Of a stretch of DNA of 31,743 nucleotides, positions 1 through 6,767 are shown in pieces. Source of the stretch: a virus; IMG/VR virus record IMGVR_UViG_3300044641_001113, positions 1-31,743 of that record. The stretch is one strand, 5' to 3'. The position numbers and the translations under genes were made by a program. Within the stretch, counting starts at the first letter, position 1. Each line of letters begins with the position of its first letter. The notes under the pieces were generated by a model that was not told the origin of the DNA, ran no database searches, and worked only from the letters and a program-made list of their open reading frames with translations.

Positions 1-127
1 ACCAATATAGTTGGGTAACCACCTTTTCAATGGAGTTGTATTTTTTCTCGCGTAGAAGAATGATTTCGGTAGTTTCGATATCTGCCTCGATATCTTGAAT
101 TTCCTCATAATCCCAGAGTCGGTTTTT
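1..127. repeat. terminal direct repeat, left copy (circular overlap)
   Basis: Bases 1-127 are identical to 31617-31743. The repeat lies inside a coding gene whose frame continues perfectly through the join. It is best read as the overlap of a circular assembly rather than a biological terminal repeat. A length of 127 matches a commonly used assembler k-mer size. Confidence 0.95.
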
Positions 128-367
128 GTCAAATGGTGAACACTTGCCGTGTATGGCGTTGTACAAAAGACGCACCACATAAAAACGAATATAGCCTCCC
201 TCATATATTTCCTCGATTTGTTTGCTTGGTTTTTCTAATAGTTTCAAAAAAGCATACTGGTATAGTTCATCGCCAACATCTTTGTTAGGGGCTATCTTAT
301 AACAAGCCTCCTTGAACCAAGATTCTGTGGTCAAATGTTCTATAATCTCATCTCTTTTGATACACAA
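1..367 (-). CDS. sigma-70-like / HTH regulator, N-terminal part (runs across the circle join)
   Basis: This is the 5' part of a 168-codon gene that continues at 31616 and stops at 31477. The translated text (residues like DVGDELYQYAFLKLLEK, then GGYIRFYVVRLLYNA and KCSPF) resembles the sigma-factor-like proteins common in Bacteroidota phages; the C-terminal part carries a helix-turn-helix. It probably directs or modulates transcription. No ATG lies in frame. The frame is open from a TGA just upstream, and the first usual alternative start is TTG at 367-365. A promoter-like site (365-394) overlaps that codon, so the true start may be a few codons further in. The family call is moderately sure, the start is not. 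Confidence 0.7.
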   Translation of the reverse strand, partial: MCIKRDEIIEHLTTESWFKEACYKIAPNKDVGDELYQYAFLKLLEKPSKQIEEIYEGGYIRFYVVRLLYNAIHGKCSPFDKNRLWDYEEIQDIEADIETTEIILLREKKYNSIEKVVTQLYW

Positions 368-394
368 ATTTAAAACTTTTTTTCAATTTTACAA
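365..394 (-). promoter_or_regulatory. Bacteroidota-type promoter before the sigma-like gene
   Basis: On the minus strand TTG (394-392) is followed after exactly 19 bases by TAAATTTG (372-365), a full match to the Bacteroidota -33/-7 pattern TTG...TAnnTTTG. It lies in the 54-base gap after the DnaA-domain gene. The transcript would begin near 360, almost at the start of the sigma-like reading frame, so the mRNA may be leaderless. Confidence 0.6.
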
Positions 395-421
395 CTATAA
401 CCTAATTTTTCGTACTTTTTT

Positions 422-922
422 TTATAATACTCCACTTCTGACTCTTGATATAGAATGATTATTGACGAATAAAGTCCCTTCGTTATTGTTAAATCCCAAT
501 ATCTCAAGGATGGAGGTGTAGTTTCTTCTGAGGATTTTGTCATATTCTAAGTAATATTCGATTTGTTTACAAGCATTTAAAACTGTGCTATGGTCTTTGA
601 CAAGTATTCTACCTATCTGAGTGGTTTTATATCCATAGTGAAATCGCATGATATAGCAGAATAGATGTCGTGGGATGGTAAAATCTGCTTTCCGGGATGT
701 TCCCAATACTTCTGATGGGGATGTTTCATACACTTGACATATTTCTCGTAATACCAATTCCCAATCTTCGGATGTTTTTACATACTTGATTTTTGGATTT
801 AGCAACTCGTGTCTAAGTTGTTTTAGTTTTTCCTCATACTGGCGTTGCATTGTTTCATGCTTTAATAGCAATGACTGATAACGCTTTTTTAAATCGTGGT
901 GTTGTTGGTATATTGTTTCCAT
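422..922 (-). CDS. DnaA domain IV-like DNA-binding protein without AAA+ domain
   Basis: A 166-residue protein. Residues 1-42 are a charged, probably coiled-coil helix (QRQYEEKLKQLRHEL). Residues 52-125 match the C-terminal DnaA-box binding domain: a KADFTIPRHLFCYIMR helix followed by the signature VKDHSTVLNACKQIE at about 108-122. The ATPase domain of bacterial DnaA is absent, so it cannot act as an ordinary initiator. By inference it binds the phage origin and recruits the DnaB-type helicase encoded directly upstream, with which its start overlaps by one base (922). The coiled coil may dimerise it. Homology of the domain is clear; the role is inferred. Confidence 0.8.
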   Translation of the reverse strand: METIYQQHHDLKKRYQSLLLKHETMQRQYEEKLKQLRHELLNPKIKYVKTSEDWELVLREICQVYETSPSEVLGTSRKADFTIPRHLFCYIMRFHYGYKTTQIGRILVKDHSTVLNACKQIEYYLEYDKILRRNYTSILEILGFNNNEGTLFVNNHSISRVRSGVL

Positions 923-2154
923 TATCGTTGTTCTTGATATAATGTTCTTGCTGGTGTAAATGTTGTTTTAATCATGCCTACTTCTCCGTGTCTATTCTTT
1001 GCAATTATAAGTTCTGCCTCTTCGATTTCAATATCTGCTCTATCGTAGTAGTTAGGACGGAATGGAAATAAGATTATATCTGCGTCTTGTTCAATACTTC
1101 CGCTCTCTCGTATGTCGGATAGTAATGGTCGCTTATCTGCTCTCTCTTCGCATTTACGCGATAACTGAGCCAATGCTATAACCGTTATCTCTAATTCCTT
1201 TGCTAATACTTTTAAGTTTCGTGATATATCGCTTATCTCTTGTTCTCTATTTTGCTTGTTCCCCTTAATCAATTGTAAATAGTCGATAACCAATAAATTT
1301 AATCCGTGCTTTGCTTTGTGTATTTTAACTTTAGATTTTATGGTCTGAATGTCAACAATAGCCTCGTCATCAATGTGAAACATTACTTCGTCTGTTACAA
1401 TCTTATTTGCAAGGTAGGATATCTCAGATTGATTTAAATTACCGCTCCTTAGTTTGTATTGTGGTATCTCTGCAAGTAATGACATATAGCGTTTTGCAAT
1501 TTGCTCTTTGCTCATCTCCAAAGACAAGAACAAACACTTTGCTCCAAGTTCAGCAGCGTTCCGAACAAATGAAAGTGCAATTGCTGTTTTACCTGAACCG
1601 GGACGACCTGCAATAATTACCATGTCCGATTTATTCCAACCACCTATGACAGAATCCAACTTATGCCAACCAGTAGGTAGACCACTTAAACTTTGTCCTC
1701 GTTCTATTGCGTAGGTTATTTGGTCGAATACTTGACCAGTAACTTTTTGCATTTGCACACTTTCTTTTGCGTGTACTATTTTACTTTCTTCTACATACCG
1801 CTCTAAATCGTTTGTAATGGCGTTTAAATCGCGTTGTAAGTCAAGATTGGATAGTTTGTCTATCAACTCCTTTTTCATTGCTTTATATTGCAATTCTTTG
1901 ATGTTGTGTTCAATCTCTCCATTACCCATTACTTTATTCATTAACAAGCTTACTTCGTAGGCATGTTCTTTTCCTATGTGATTAACGATTTCGTATAAAC
2001 CGAATTTGCTATTTGACAAGTACAATTCTTGCATTGCCATCACAACTTTTTGGTGTACAACTTCTGTAAACCAATTTGCTTTTAATCTTGGTAAATAAAC
2101 AAGGTTCTTATCCCAAAATAAAAGGTTTGATATTATGTGCGATTCTAAATTCAT
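922..2154 (-). CDS. dnaB: DnaB-like replicative helicase
   Basis: A 410-residue protein with the full DnaB layout. A short N-terminal helical domain (1-130) is followed by a RecA-like ATPase: Walker A GRPGSGKT at 183-190, SLEMSKEQIAKR at 211-222, Walker B LLVIDYLQLI near 287-296, LSDIRESGSIEQDADI at 345-360, and IAKNRHGEVG near the end. It should unwind DNA ahead of the phage fork as a hexamer. It sits between the PP-loop gene (overlap at 2154) and the DnaA-domain gene (overlap at 922), in a replication operon. No primase gene is recognisable nearby, so host primase may be used. Confidence 0.95.
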   Translation of the reverse strand: MNLESHIISNLLFWDKNLVYLPRLKANWFTEVVHQKVVMAMQELYLSNSKFGLYEIVNHIGKEHAYEVSLLMNKVMGNGEIEHNIKELQYKAMKKELIDKLSNLDLQRDLNAITNDLERYVEESKIVHAKESVQMQKVTGQVFDQITYAIERGQSLSGLPTGWHKLDSVIGGWNKSDMVIIAGRPGSGKTAIALSFVRNAAELGAKCLFLSLEMSKEQIAKRYMSLLAEIPQYKLRSGNLNQSEISYLANKIVTDEVMFHIDDEAIVDIQTIKSKVKIHKAKHGLNLLVIDYLQLIKGNKQNREQEISDISRNLKVLAKELEITVIALAQLSRKCEERADKRPLLSDIRESGSIEQDADIILFPFRPNYYDRADIEIEEAELIIAKNRHGEVGMIKTTFTPARTLYQEQR

Positions 2155-2894
2155 TAGTCAATATTACAAAAACATTCAAAAGATGGGTCATTATCCCACA
2201 ATCCAATTTGTGAAAGTGCTTTATTTTTTAGTGAGTGATAGTCAATTTCTTTTTTAAATTGATGACCACTTTGTTTTTCGATATCAATCCACCAATCAAA
2301 TAATTCGGGTTTCTCTTTAGCAATAATTGAAAGTTTCCCTTTACCTTTTAAAAAACAACAATCACAATTCCCATAAGGTTCGTTTACTTTTAAATCGAAA
2401 TCTTGTTCTTTCCACCAATCTAATACATCTTTCTTGGTTGTCTTCCATTTAACTAAAGGCAACTCCACATTTTCTTGAACTTTGCCCCATCTTCTCGGTT
2501 CATCATATCTAATACCATTGATTGAAATATAATCGTATACTCCTATTGATTTAAGATATCTGTTTAAAGTATTAATTTTTAGTTCTAATGTGCAAAATCT
2601 AAATTGTTGATTAGGTATTGATGCAGGTCTTTGTTCTAAAAGTTGCTTAAATGGTTGCCCTTGTCTTGATGCAGTTTCATAAGTTACAACTTGAAAAGAT
2701 GCAGGTTTTCTATATTCTAACCATACTATATTAAGATTCCATCGTTTATCACACTCATTTATAAAATCAAGTGTTTGTGTAATCTCTTTGCCAGTGTTTT
2801 GAAATGTAACAATATAATCAGTTAAACCTTCATCTATTAACATTTTTGTCATGTATGCGGAAGTCCTACCTCCACTAAAATTTATTATATTCAT
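2154..2894 (-). CDS. PAPS reductase-like PP-loop protein
   Basis: A 246-residue member of the adenine-nucleotide alpha-hydrolase (PP-loop) superfamily. The PP-loop is SGGRTSAYM at 7-15, followed by FQNTGKE, a CTLELK motif with Cys101, and GIRYDEPRRW at 127-136. A cysteine cluster is at 177-180 (CDCC) and another pair near the C-terminus (Cys241, Cys243). The fold adenylates a substrate or handles activated sulfur. True PAPS reductases have a different C-terminal Cys motif, and the two Cys clusters could bind a metal or an iron-sulfur cluster. Such proteins are frequent in phages, with roles proposed in sulfur metabolism or nucleic-acid modification. Its substrate cannot be told from the sequence. 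Confidence 0.8.
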   Translation of the reverse strand: MNIINFSGGRTSAYMTKMLIDEGLTDYIVTFQNTGKEITQTLDFINECDKRWNLNIVWLEYRKPASFQVVTYETASRQGQPFKQLLEQRPASIPNQQFRFCTLELKINTLNRYLKSIGVYDYISINGIRYDEPRRWGKVQENVELPLVKWKTTKKDVLDWWKEQDFDLKVNEPYGNCDCCFLKGKGKLSIIAKEKPELFDWWIDIEKQSGHQFKKEIDYHSLKNKALSQIGLWDNDPSFECFCNID

Positions 2895-2896
2895 CT

Positions 2897-3454
2897 TTAA
2901 AATTGTTTATAGTTTAAAACTGGTTGTTGTTGTGGTTGATTTTTCTTCCAAGTTATAACGGCTGCTTTCCAATTCTTCATTGGGTTGCGTCCTACTTTCC
3001 ATCCATTTGCTTCGTAGTAGTTGTAAAAACGAGTTGATTCGTCTTGCATACCTTGTTCAATCATGTAAGCCCTAATGTCGTTTTCTGTTGGCTTAATAAA
3101 CTTCTTTACATTATCATTAACACTATCACTTACACTTACACTATCAGCTTTTTTGGGTTTTTCTAAAAAGGCTTGGGTTTTTTGGGTTTCGTTGGCTTTT
3201 GATGGTCTACCACCTTTCTTACCATTAAGTGATTGTTTTTCAATATAGTCGTTCCACCTTTGCAAATCTCTTTTTAAAGATTGCTTGATTGGTTCAAATG
3301 CAATATTAATAATCAAATCCTCGGTGATAGGATTCTCATCGTTCACATAAGCGAATATATGCTTAATTAATTTACCTGCCATTTCATCTGGCAATTGGTT
3401 AAATACTCCACTTTGGTCTGTGTAAAGTATAAATGATTTTTTATTTTCTGCCAT
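2897..3454 (-). CDS. DUF6291-like replication protein (initiator/helicase-loader candidate)
   Basis: A 185-residue protein. Residues 1-70 have the DUF6291-like pattern (FILYTDQSGVFNQLPDEMAGKLIKH). Next comes a basic NGKKGGRPSK stretch at 77-86 and a Ser/Val/Asp linker. The C-terminal block (125-172, FYNYYEANGWKVGRNPMKNW) occurs in many phage replication-initiation and loader proteins. Its place at the head of the PP-loop, helicase and DnaA-domain genes supports a replication role, possibly loading the DnaB-type helicase. Its ATG directly follows the T-tract of a terminator-like hairpin, so its expression may be controlled by RNA structure. Function is inferred. Confidence 0.65.
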   Translation of the reverse strand: MAENKKSFILYTDQSGVFNQLPDEMAGKLIKHIFAYVNDENPITEDLIINIAFEPIKQSLKRDLQRWNDYIEKQSLNGKKGGRPSKANETQKTQAFLEKPKKADSVSVSDSVNDNVKKFIKPTENDIRAYMIEQGMQDESTRFYNYYEANGWKVGRNPMKNWKAAVITWKKNQPQQQPVLNYKQF

Positions 3455-3507
3455 AAAAAAAGCCCATCAGATTTGCGGTAGTAAGAGTACACGCAAACCC
3501 AACGGGC
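3455..3507 (-). promoter_or_regulatory. terminator-like leader hairpin abutting a start codon
   Basis: On the minus strand GCCC (3507-3504) pairs with GGGC (3465-3462) and TTTGCG (3497-3492) with CGCAAA (3477-3472), across a symmetric 6x6 internal loop. GTA/TAC extends the inner stem past one bulged base, leaving a 7-base loop. Seven T residues follow at 3461-3455, then the ATG at 3454. This is either an intrinsic terminator for the upstream genes or an attenuator in the leader of the DUF6291-like gene. Confidence 0.65.
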
Positions 3508-3554
3508 AAATATCTTTTTAACTTTAGGATTCTCTTACAATCCAGTTAACTATA

Positions 3555-3586
3555 CAAATATATTACTTTTCTATTAATCCACCAAA
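3555..3586 (-). promoter_or_regulatory. Bacteroidota-type promoter before the replication genes
   Basis: On the minus strand TTTG (3586-3583) is followed after 20 bases by TATATTTG (3562-3555), a full TAnnTTTG match. Transcription would start near 3548 and give a leader of about 95 bases that carries the 3455-3507 hairpin. The upstream element lies inside the last codons of the preceding gene. Confidence 0.55.
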
Positions 3587-3763
3587 CGTATAAACTGCAA
3601 AACCATTTTTATCATCGGTTGTTATTATAGCACCATGCTTGTGTCTTAAATCATGAACACGAGCCGATAGACGATAGATTCCGTAGCGTTGCCATGCTTC
3701 CATAGGATTTATCTGTAAATGCTTTTGGAAGTGTTCTAATAGAGTTTTATTTTGATTTTTCAT
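3563..3763 (-). CDS. small helix-turn-helix protein (HTH_55-like)
   Basis: About 66 residues if started at ATG 3763, which leaves a short 17-base overlap with the upstream gene; an upstream ATG at 3796 is also possible but overlaps by 50 bases. The text HFQKHLQINPMEAWQRYGIYRLSARVHDLRHKHG followed by a NGFAVYTF beta strand is the winged-helix pattern often found in small phage proteins (helix-turn-helix 55 type). Confidence 0.65.
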   Translation of the reverse strand: MKNQNKTLLEHFQKHLQINPMEAWQRYGIYRLSARVHDLRHKHGAIITTDDKNGFAVYTFGGLIEK

Positions 3764-4004
3764 AGGTTTCCACATAGTATTCTTCAGGTGAAACAAATTC
3801 GTACTTTAACATAGATATCCTACCAGCAAGATAAGCCTCTTGTATTGCCGTTTTAAAGCGTTCGGATTTAACAACAAGTAACCAAGAGTATAAACCTATT
3901 GCCTCTCCTTCGGTAGCAAATTCTCCGACCTTATTTCCATCCATCCATACCCGGTATAGAGTTACTCCGTTAACTACTGAACTGTGATAGTAGATTGTGT
4001 TCAT
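3747..4004 (-). CDS. hypothetical protein
   Basis: An 85-residue acidic protein with no family I recognise. It has short beta-like segments at the N-terminus (GVTLYRVWMDGNKVGEF) and an acidic, Tyr/Glu-rich C-terminus. The start is well supported: GAGGAGGT lies a few bases before ATG 4004, and the ATG overlaps the stop of the upstream gene (ATGA). It belongs to the run of small genes between the YqaJ-type nuclease and the helicase operon. Confidence 0.7.
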   Translation of the reverse strand: MNTIYYHSSVVNGVTLYRVWMDGNKVGEFATEGEAIGLYSWLLVVKSERFKTAIQEAYLAGRISMLKYEFVSPEEYYVETYEKSK

Positions 4005-4213
4005 AGTTGACCTCCTCTATACATTCTGTTCGCTTCTTTCTTCCAATGGGTTGTAACATCATTAAATCCATTGATTGGTTGGTCACGCTCAAACTGGTAT
4101 GGTTGAGCCTCCTGCAATTCAACTCTACGAGTGATTCGCTTCCATAGTTTGTGTAGTAAAAATGCCACAGGTAAACTGATGGGATACAAGATTAAAAATT
4201 CGATTGGTAACAT
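4001..4213 (-). CDS. small membrane-anchored protein
   Basis: A 70-residue protein with one hydrophobic segment at about residues 4-22 (FLILYPISLPVAFLL), then a basic stretch (KLWKRITRRV) and a polar tail. This predicts an N-terminal membrane anchor with the tail in the cytoplasm. Its end encodes the strong ribosome site for the next gene. I do not recognise a family. Confidence 0.65.
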   Translation of the reverse strand: MLPIEFLILYPISLPVAFLLHKLWKRITRRVELQEAQPYQFERDQPINGFNDVTTHWKKEANRMYRGGQL

Positions 4214-4234
4214 AGTTTTTGTTATTTGATAGCA

Positions 4235-4264
4235 CGAAGATATTTACATTTTTCAATATTGCAA
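4235..4264 (-). promoter_or_regulatory. possible promoter in the 90-base gap after the YqaJ gene
   Basis: On the minus strand TTG (4264-4262) is followed after 19 bases by TATCTTCG (4242-4235), one mismatch from TAnnTTTG. It lies about 25 bases before the ATG at 4213. The gap 4214-4303 is AT-rich and holds nothing else that I can see. Confidence 0.4.
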
Positions 4265-4303
4265 GTATTATTTTGTATTTGTTTAGTGAATGAACACTTT
4301 TTC

Positions 4304-4966
4304 TTAGTAAACGATACTTTTTAACAACTGATATGCGTGAAATAGTTTCTCATCGATATCCTCTTTGACATCATCCAACTCGATAACTGCTTGGAATAAC
4401 TTGTGCGAATCGGGCATACGAGGGTCATAAGACACAAATATTCCGTGGTCGTTTGCAGTAGCTAACATTCCGAATTGCATTTGCCAGTAGTACTCCGGAT
4501 GCAACGATTTTAAATCTTCCGCATTGTTGATGGTTGCGTTTTTCAGGTGAATCGCAGAATTAAACGGACATTTAATCTCCAATATGCCATTACCTAACCC
4601 ATCAGGAGAATATCCGCTATATTCGTTGTATTCGATGAAAGTGAATGTTTTGCCTCCATAGTAAGTCCACTCTTCAAAAGATTGTAACGTAAATTGATGG
4701 AATGCCTCCGGTTCGTGAGTTGTTCCCCATTCCAACGCTCTGCCGAATACTTCCGGTTGTTGACCTGTTAACATAACTGCGGCTTTTTCGTAGACATAGG
4801 TCTTAGCCGTTTCGCTTAATACCTCGGATTTGTTCCGTGGGCTGCCCATCAGTTTATAAATCTCACTTGCCGTAAAGCGCGATTGTCTTAATGACAACCA
4901 CGCTTCTTCGTTTAAATTAGTACTAATCATTGTTTTATTATTATTACATTGCTGCTCTTCCTTCAT
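4304..4966 (-). CDS. YqaJ-like viral recombinase / exonuclease
   Basis: A 220-residue PD-(D/E)XK nuclease of the YqaJ type. It has the N-terminal WLSLRQSRFTASEIYKLMG motif, then WGTTHEPEA (Glu85), YSPDGL (Asp122) and the catalytic LEIKCP (Glu130, Lys132). It should digest one strand of double-stranded DNA ends so that the partner ERF protein (5210-5749) can anneal the exposed strands, as in lambda Red-type recombination. An alternative ATG at 4930 would remove 12 residues and the overlap with the upstream gene. The family call is strong. Confidence 0.9.
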   Translation of the reverse strand: MKEEQQCNNNKTMISTNLNEEAWLSLRQSRFTASEIYKLMGSPRNKSEVLSETAKTYVYEKAAVMLTGQQPEVFGRALEWGTTHEPEAFHQFTLQSFEEWTYYGGKTFTFIEYNEYSGYSPDGLGNGILEIKCPFNSAIHLKNATINNAEDLKSLHPEYYWQMQFGMLATANDHGIFVSYDPRMPDSHKLFQAVIELDDVKEDIDEKLFHAYQLLKSIVY

Positions 4967-5189
4967 ATCGTGAAATATTTATTTTGTCACGAATAAATTT
5001 AATAAATGACACATCAACTGGATTGCCATTTTTATCAATATAATGTGCCATCATATGTATTCTATGTGCGTGATATATTTTTTTAATATGTTCTCTATCA
5101 AAAAAAATGTGAATTTTCATCCCTTTTATTAAACTGCCTTTATCTTCACCTTCATAAATTACAGTAAATACTTTATATGCTTTTTTCAT
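4944..5189 (-). CDS. hypothetical protein between the recombinase genes
   Basis: About 81 residues from ATG 5189; a GTG at 5213 overlapping the ERF stop would add 8 residues. It is a basic, His-rich protein (YHAHRIHMMAHYIDKNGNP) with an alternating beta-strand N-terminus. I recognise no family. Its position between ERF and the YqaJ-type nuclease suggests a helper in recombination, which is inference only. Confidence 0.6.
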   Translation of the reverse strand: MKKAYKVFTVIYEGEDKGSLIKGMKIHIFFDREHIKKIYHAHRIHMMAHYIDKNGNPVDVSFIKFIRDKINISRYEGRAAM

Positions 5190-5209
5190 ATTATTTTTTT
5201 TTCTTGAAG

Positions 5210-5749
5210 TCACTTAATACCTTTTAACAAGGTCAAATGTTCGGGCTTCAATTGGTATTTCTTCAAGACATCCTCAATCTTACCTCCTTGTTGTATGTGC
5301 TTGGTTGCTTGTTCCCATGCCGTCATTGCCGGGTTAAGGTATGGTTTCTCTTCTACCTTTTGATTTCTTGCCATTGCCTTTTCTCCATCGTCATCCTCAT
5401 CGATGTTTAAACCAAGAGCAGCACCCAACGCATACCTACGAGCGTAAGTTATCGCAGAACCCATTGCCTGTGGGTCGTTGGCTTTAACTACTGGCATCGT
5501 GTAACTTGCCTCTATCCATTCTCCGCTATCGTGCATTAGTAACGTGGTTAAAGTATCCCCATCGGGAAACTGTGTAAACGATAACCCTGCATCGGCTAAT
5601 GGTTTTTGAATTACATCTAAGATGTTCGCCAATGATGCGTACTTCTTTTTAAAAAATGGGTTCATTGCCTCTTTCTTGACCTTGCCAATAGAGGACTGAA
5701 ACTTGCACAATGCGATTGCCAAGTTTTTAATTGATTCGGATTTATTCAT
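5210..5749 (-). CDS. erf: ERF-family single-strand annealing protein
   Basis: A 179-residue protein. Residues 1-115 match the ERF superfamily: an N-terminal helix, a KKEAMNPFFKKKYASLANI block, then MGSAITYARRYALGAALGLN at 96-115 and an acidic DEDDDGE end. The C-terminal 40 residues form a separate helical tail (PAMTAWEQATKHI), as often found in these proteins. It should pair complementary single strands together with the YqaJ-type exonuclease encoded downstream, helping to circularise or concatenate phage DNA. Confidence 0.92.
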   Translation of the reverse strand: MNKSESIKNLAIALCKFQSSIGKVKKEAMNPFFKKKYASLANILDVIQKPLADAGLSFTQFPDGDTLTTLLMHDSGEWIEASYTMPVVKANDPQAMGSAITYARRYALGAALGLNIDEDDDGEKAMARNQKVEEKPYLNPAMTAWEQATKHIQQGGKIEDVLKKYQLKPEHLTLLKGIK

Positions 5750-6020
5750 AGTTGTAAGGTTTTAATTTTCCGTTAATCCACGCCAAATAAACATGGCACA
5801 TAAAAGCATCGTGATGGTCTTTTTCAAACTCTTCAAAGTCAAACCAGTTTTCAAAATCAATGCAATCCTCAAATGGTATCGCTTGTTGCTTTACATACTT
5901 GTTGACTAATGAGTCATCCAACCCAATTAGATAAAATTCTACATCGCCTCTGCGGAAGTAGTATTGTGTCGCTCCATGTAGGAGAACAATATCATCCTTG
6001 ATTACTGCTATCCACTTCAT
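5742..6020 (-). CDS. hypothetical acidic protein
   Basis: A 92-residue protein with beta-rich N-terminus (WIAVIKDDIVLLHGATQYYF) and an acidic, aromatic C-terminus (FENWFDFEEFEKDHHDA). It overlaps ERF by 8 bases at its end and the HTH gene by 29 bases at its start. I do not recognise a family. The charge and small size would fit a DNA mimic or inhibitor, but nothing proves that. Confidence 0.6.
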   Translation of the reverse strand: MKWIAVIKDDIVLLHGATQYYFRRGDVEFYLIGLDDSLVNKYVKQQAIPFEDCIDFENWFDFEEFEKDHHDAFMCHVYLAWINGKLKPYNYE

Positions 6021-6195
6021 TACTCACTAATTTTAATGCAGTTTTAAGAACTTTTAACGCTGTTGGGTGGTATATGTGTCCATCCATGTACTTTTTGATT
6101 GTGGGCAAAGATAAGCCCGTCTGTTTTTGGATATCACGATTGATTCCGTGGTATCGGTTCAATGCGATTTTGGTTCTAATCTCTTCAATTGTCAT
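5992..6195 (-). CDS. small Cro/XRE-like HTH DNA-binding protein
   Basis: A 67-residue protein with a helix-turn-helix at about residues 19-45 (DIQKQTGLSLPTIKKYMDG). It is the first gene after the strongest promoter-like site of the genome and may control this transcript. The -10-like box ends only four bases before the ATG, so the message would have almost no leader. Whether it represses or activates is unknown. Confidence 0.75.
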   Translation of the reverse strand: MTIEEIRTKIALNRYHGINRDIQKQTGLSLPTIKKYMDGHIYHPTALKVLKTALKLVSNEVDSSNQG

Positions 6196-6199
6196 AGTG

Positions 6200-6230
6200 C
6201 AAATATAAAGTAAAACTTTTAATTTGCAAA
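6200..6230 (-). promoter_or_regulatory. strong Bacteroidota-type promoter at the head of the early block
   Basis: On the minus strand TTTG (6230-6227) is followed after exactly 19 bases by TATATTTG (6207-6200), a perfect match to the Bacteroidota consensus. The ATG of the HTH gene begins at 6195, four bases after the box, so the transcript is predicted to be leaderless or nearly so. Confidence 0.75.
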
Positions 6231-6767
6231 CTATTTTTTTATTTCTACTGAAAAAATTATATCCCCTAATTTGGTTGCTAATTCGTTGGCGAGTTCTTGT
6301 TGAATAGATTCGGTGAATGAATCCTCAATGAAATGTTTACCCTTATAACCTACTCTGTGAATCTTTCTTGCGATTGCTTGTGCTAATGAATCGTATGTTT
6401 GACCCTTTGCAGGTTTGATGCCTTTATAAGACATCCACTCTTTGATTGATTGCCACAAATACTGCCCACCTTGATGACCTTTTTTAGTGGGCTTTCTTCC
6501 AAATTCTACAAATTCCCAATAGTCCTCCATTAGGATAGTAAGAAATAACGATGTTGGAGTTTGTGTTATTTCTCCGAATTGTATACTCTGTTTTAAGGCA
6601 GAAGATGCGTTGGCATTCTTAGCGTCCAACTCTTTACGCATCAGGTCTATTGCTTTATTAGACCACTTTTGAATGATATCTTGCAACAATGAGGATTCGG
6701 TGGTAAACAAGTTCTGCTCATCACCGAGTCGATTAATCAAATCCTCTATGTTGATAGTGTCAGCCAA
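6231..6767 (-). CDS. HK97 gp10-like tail completion / neck protein
   Basis: A 178-residue protein. The pattern fits the gp10-like family of tail-completion proteins: an N-terminal helix, then DYWEFVEFGRKPTKKGHQGG at about 82-101, a short helical middle, and a C-terminal FIEDSFTESIQQELANELATKL helix. Proteins of this type join tail tube and head connector. It is the last gene of the late block, well separated from the tail genes at 18-25 kb. It overlaps the preceding lysin-like gene by 8 bases. Function is inferred from pattern and length. Confidence 0.65.
   Translation of the reverse strand: MADTINIEDLINRLGDEQNLFTTESSLLQDIIQKWSNKAIDLMRKELDAKNANASSALKQSIQFGEITQTPTSLFLTILMEDYWEFVEFGRKPTKKGHQGGQYLWQSIKEWMSYKGIKPAKGQTYDSLAQAIARKIHRVGYKGKHFIEDSFTESIQQELANELATKLGDIIFSVEIKK

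Noticed and set aside
1-127. Terminal repeat as a biological direct terminal repeat
   Set aside because: It is only 127 bases, equals a common assembly k-mer, lies within a coding gene and joins the frame exactly.
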